A DNA stretch of 64,000 nucleotides from Bacteriovoracaceae bacterium UBA6261. GTDB lineage: Bacteria; Bdellovibrionota; Bacteriovoracia; Bacteriovoracales; Bacteriovoracaceae. Position numbers and translations under genes: made by a program. A model generated the notes under the pieces. That model searched no databases and was not told the DNA's origin. It worked only from the letters and a program-made list of their open reading frames with translations. This document shows positions 61,987 to 64,000 of this stretch, piece by piece (the stretch's first letter is position 1; each line of letters starts with the position of its first letter). Location: assembly GCA_002440825.1 (NCBI GenBank), contig DJVH01000072.1, positions 45,218 through 109,217 on the forward strand, read 5' to 3'.

Positions 61987-64000
61987 ATGACTGAATCACG
62001 TCTGCTCACGGTAACTTCTGAAAGTACTTTTCACTTCGCCAAAAAAGAATCCGGTGGTAAAGGTTTTAATCTTTATCTTCTGAAAAAAAATGGAGTGAAT
62101 GTTCCGGATTTTATCACTCTCACTCCCTCATTCTTTGATGTCTTCAAAGACAAGACCCAAGTGGGCCCTTATATTGAAAATATTTTTCTTGATCAACATC
62201 TGTCTTTACAGGAAGTCGCTGAAAAAATCAGATTAAAAATTGTCGAGACACCATTTCCTCCTGAATTAGAAAACAAATTAAAACTTATTTACGAGAATTT
62301 TGGAAAAAAACTTATCTCAGTCAGATCGAGCGCTCATGATGAAGACAGTGCCCTTCATTCTTTTGCAGGACAGCTCTCAAGTTTTCTCTACCTGGCAGAT
62401 TTCGAGAACACTAAAAACTCCATCAAAGAATGTTGGGCCTCTGCTTATTCAGAACGTTCGCTCCACTATAGAACAATCAACAAGCTCGAATTAAAAAATA
62501 TCAAAGTCTCAGTGGTGCTGCAGGAAATGATTGATCCAGATAAAAGTGGTGTTATTTTTACCTGCAACCCAATCAATGGAAACAATGACCACTTATTCAT
62601 TAATTCTGTGTACGGCGTGGGAGAAGGTCTGGTTTCGGGTCTGCTTGATGCAGATACTTTTGTCTTGTCCAAGATAGACGGCAAATTAATTGAAAAAACA
62701 ATCGTCGAAAAAAATCGCAAACTCGTGCGGGACCATCAGAATCAAAAATGTCTTGAAGTGGATGTTCCGCATGAAGCGCAGTCGAGTGATTCATTACTGG
62801 ATTCGGAACTAAAAAAAATGCAGTCGGTTTCTGCACGCATTGAAACGTTTTACGGCAGACCTCAGGATGTCGAATGGGCCTTAAAAGACGGTGAGCTTTA
62901 TATTCTGCAGGCAAGACCTGTGACAACGCCGACTGAAAACAGCAAAGGTCTTCTTTATATCTGGGACAATTCAAACATTGTCGAAAGCTACGGTGGAATT
63001 ACAATGCCGCTGACTTTTGGCTTCGCTCATTACGTTTATCACGAAGTGTACATTCAATTTTGTGAAGTTTTAAATGTTCCTCAAAAAAGTATAAAAGAAA
63101 TGGACCGTTACCTGAACAACATGCTCGGTCTGTTTTATGGCAGAGTCTATTACAATATTTTAAACTGGTACAAGCTGGTCTCCATTCTTCCCGGTTATAA
63201 AAACAATCGCGCCTTCATGGAACAGATGATGGGAACAAACGAAGCGATTCAGGACGAAGTTGCTGAAAGAGTCCGCCCTTCTGATTTTCAAAATGGATTC
63301 GGCGCCGTCATCCGACAGTTCATTACCGGAATGAAGTTCTGGTATTTCCATCTGACGATTCAAGGCCTGGTGGATAAATTTCAAAAAGATTTTACTGTCG
63401 TTTATGATAAATTCAGAAAAATTGATTACAGCAGAATGAGCTCTGATAAAGTTTATGAGCAGTTTCAGAAACTCGAAGATGAAATTTTAAGAAAGTGGCA
63501 TGCGCCTATCATCAATGACACCCTCTGCATGGTTCACTACGGGATCTTTAAAAAGCTCACGACAAAATGGCTCTCACATCTGGGAGATTCTTTCTATAAT
63601 GATCTTCTGGCCGGAAATGGAAATCTTGAATCTGCCGAACCGACAAAAAGATTGATCGTTCTTTCGGGTGTTGTTTCCAAAAATACTGAATTAAAAAAAC
63701 TCATTCTCGAAACTCCCAATGAGCATTGTCTTGAAGCACTCAATCAGTCAGTGCATGAGGACTTTTACAAAATGGTCCTCGACTATATCGACCGCTACGG
63801 CTTCAGATGCATGAGCGAAATGAAACTGGAACAAAAAGATCTCCATCAGGAACCTTCCCTGTTCTTTGTCTTTTTGAAAAACCTGATCAATTGCGGTCAG
63901 ACTGATATCCATGAATACGAAGAAAGAGAAAAAGCGATCAGAAGAAACGCAGAAGCGCTTCTGGACAAAAATCTCAGTGGTCTGAAAAAAATCATGTACA
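61987..64000 (+). CDS. PEP synthase / pyruvate phosphate dikinase-like protein, 3' end beyond the window
   Basis: The frame is open for 671 codons to the window edge. The N-terminal ATP-grasp (PPDK_N) domain is clear: GGKGFNLYLLKKNGVNVPDF (about 18-37), VRSSAHDEDSALHSFAGQLS (about 111-130), GVIFTCNPINGN and GVGEGLVSG. After it comes WDNSNIVESYGGITMPLTFG, typical of rifampin-phosphotransferase/PEP-synthase-like proteins. The phosphohistidine domain should lie past the end. Such enzymes make PEP or phosphorylate a small molecule. AAGGA lies 8 bp upstream. It faces the lipid operon across 160 bp. Confidence 0.88.
   Translation, partial: MTESRLLTVTSESTFHFAKKESGGKGFNLYLLKKNGVNVPDFITLTPSFFDVFKDKTQVGPYIENIFLDQHLSLQEVAEKIRLKIVETPFPPELENKLKLIYENFGKKLISVRSSAHDEDSALHSFAGQLSSFLYLADFENTKNSIKECWASAYSERSLHYRTINKLELKNIKVSVVLQEMIDPDKSGVIFTCNPINGNNDHLFINSVYGVGEGLVSGLLDADTFVLSKIDGKLIEKTIVEKNRKLVRDHQNQKCLEVDVPHEAQSSDSLLDSELKKMQSVSARIETFYGRPQDVEWALKDGELYILQARPVTTPTENSKGLLYIWDNSNIVESYGGITMPLTFGFAHYVYHEVYIQFCEVLNVPQKSIKEMDRYLNNMLGLFYGRVYYNILNWYKLVSILPGYKNNRAFMEQMMGTNEAIQDEVAERVRPSDFQNGFGAVIRQFITGMKFWYFHLTIQGLVDKFQKDFTVVYDKFRKIDYSRMSSDKVYEQFQKLEDEILRKWHAPIINDTLCMVHYGIFKKLTTKWLSHLGDSFYNDLLAGNGNLESAEPTKRLIVLSGVVSKNTELKKLILETPNEHCLEALNQSVHEDFYKMVLDYIDRYGFRCMSEMKLEQKDLHQEPSLFFVFLKNLINCGQTDIHEYEEREKAIRRNAEALLDKNLSGLKKIMY

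Overview
This window is chromosomal DNA from a Gram-negative bacterium of roughly 40-45% G+C (estimated by eye). It has many signal-peptide and lipobox proteins, long-chain lipid enzymes, a succinylase-type lysine/diaminopimelate (DAP) cluster and eukaryote-like NrdA/NrdB. The gene style suggests the Bdellovibrionota, perhaps the Bacteriovorax/Peredibacter side. That placement is an inference from protein flavour; there is no rRNA or marker tree here. I saw no tRNA, rRNA or CRISPR array.

Layout. 0-2 kb: a minus-strand run of tyrosine recombinase, PlsC acyltransferase and the first codons of a DTW-domain (TapT-like) protein that leaves the window. 2-16.7 kb: mixed housekeeping and envelope genes (large secreted protein, DedA, lysine 2,3-aminomutase, cyclic-nucleotide-gated K+ channel, HtpX, FabK/NMO-type flavoprotein, pseudo-receiver/HD protein, MnmC-like methyltransferase, lipoprotein, secreted coiled-coil protein, second tyrosine recombinase, class C beta-lactamase-fold serine hydrolase). 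17-20.2 kb: a divergent TetR/AhpD pair with two operators, then a DDE transposase gene. 20.2-25 kb: secreted protein, XRE-cupin regulator, a PuuD-like membrane protein with a separate cytochrome c lipoprotein, ribB, and a YiiX-like lipoprotein. 25-30 kb: asd, with divergent lysC-dapB-dapA-dapD. 30-37 kb: fatty acid desaturase, KimA-like K+ transporter, and nrdB-nrdA with two NrdR-box-like sites. 36.9-44.8 kb: two giant paralogous GLUG-type lipoproteins.

45-64 kb is the most unusual part. First comes a lipid-headgroup locus resembling an expanded E. coli ynbABC set: CDP-alcohol phosphotransferase, CdsA-like cytidylyltransferase, and a hydrolase/methyltransferase fusion. Around it sit PlsC, a hexapeptide protein, a small DMT transporter, another methyltransferase and a P450. 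Next is a tight seven-gene minus-strand operon: AMP-ligase, UbiA, GNAT-like, diacylglycerol-kinase-like, SDR, acyl-ACP-reductase-like and DUF3419/BtaA-like. It faces a PEP-synthase-like gene across an 18-bp imperfect palindrome. Together these look like an uncharacterised pathway for a modified membrane lipid or fatty-aldehyde-derived lipid. The product cannot be deduced from sequence alone.
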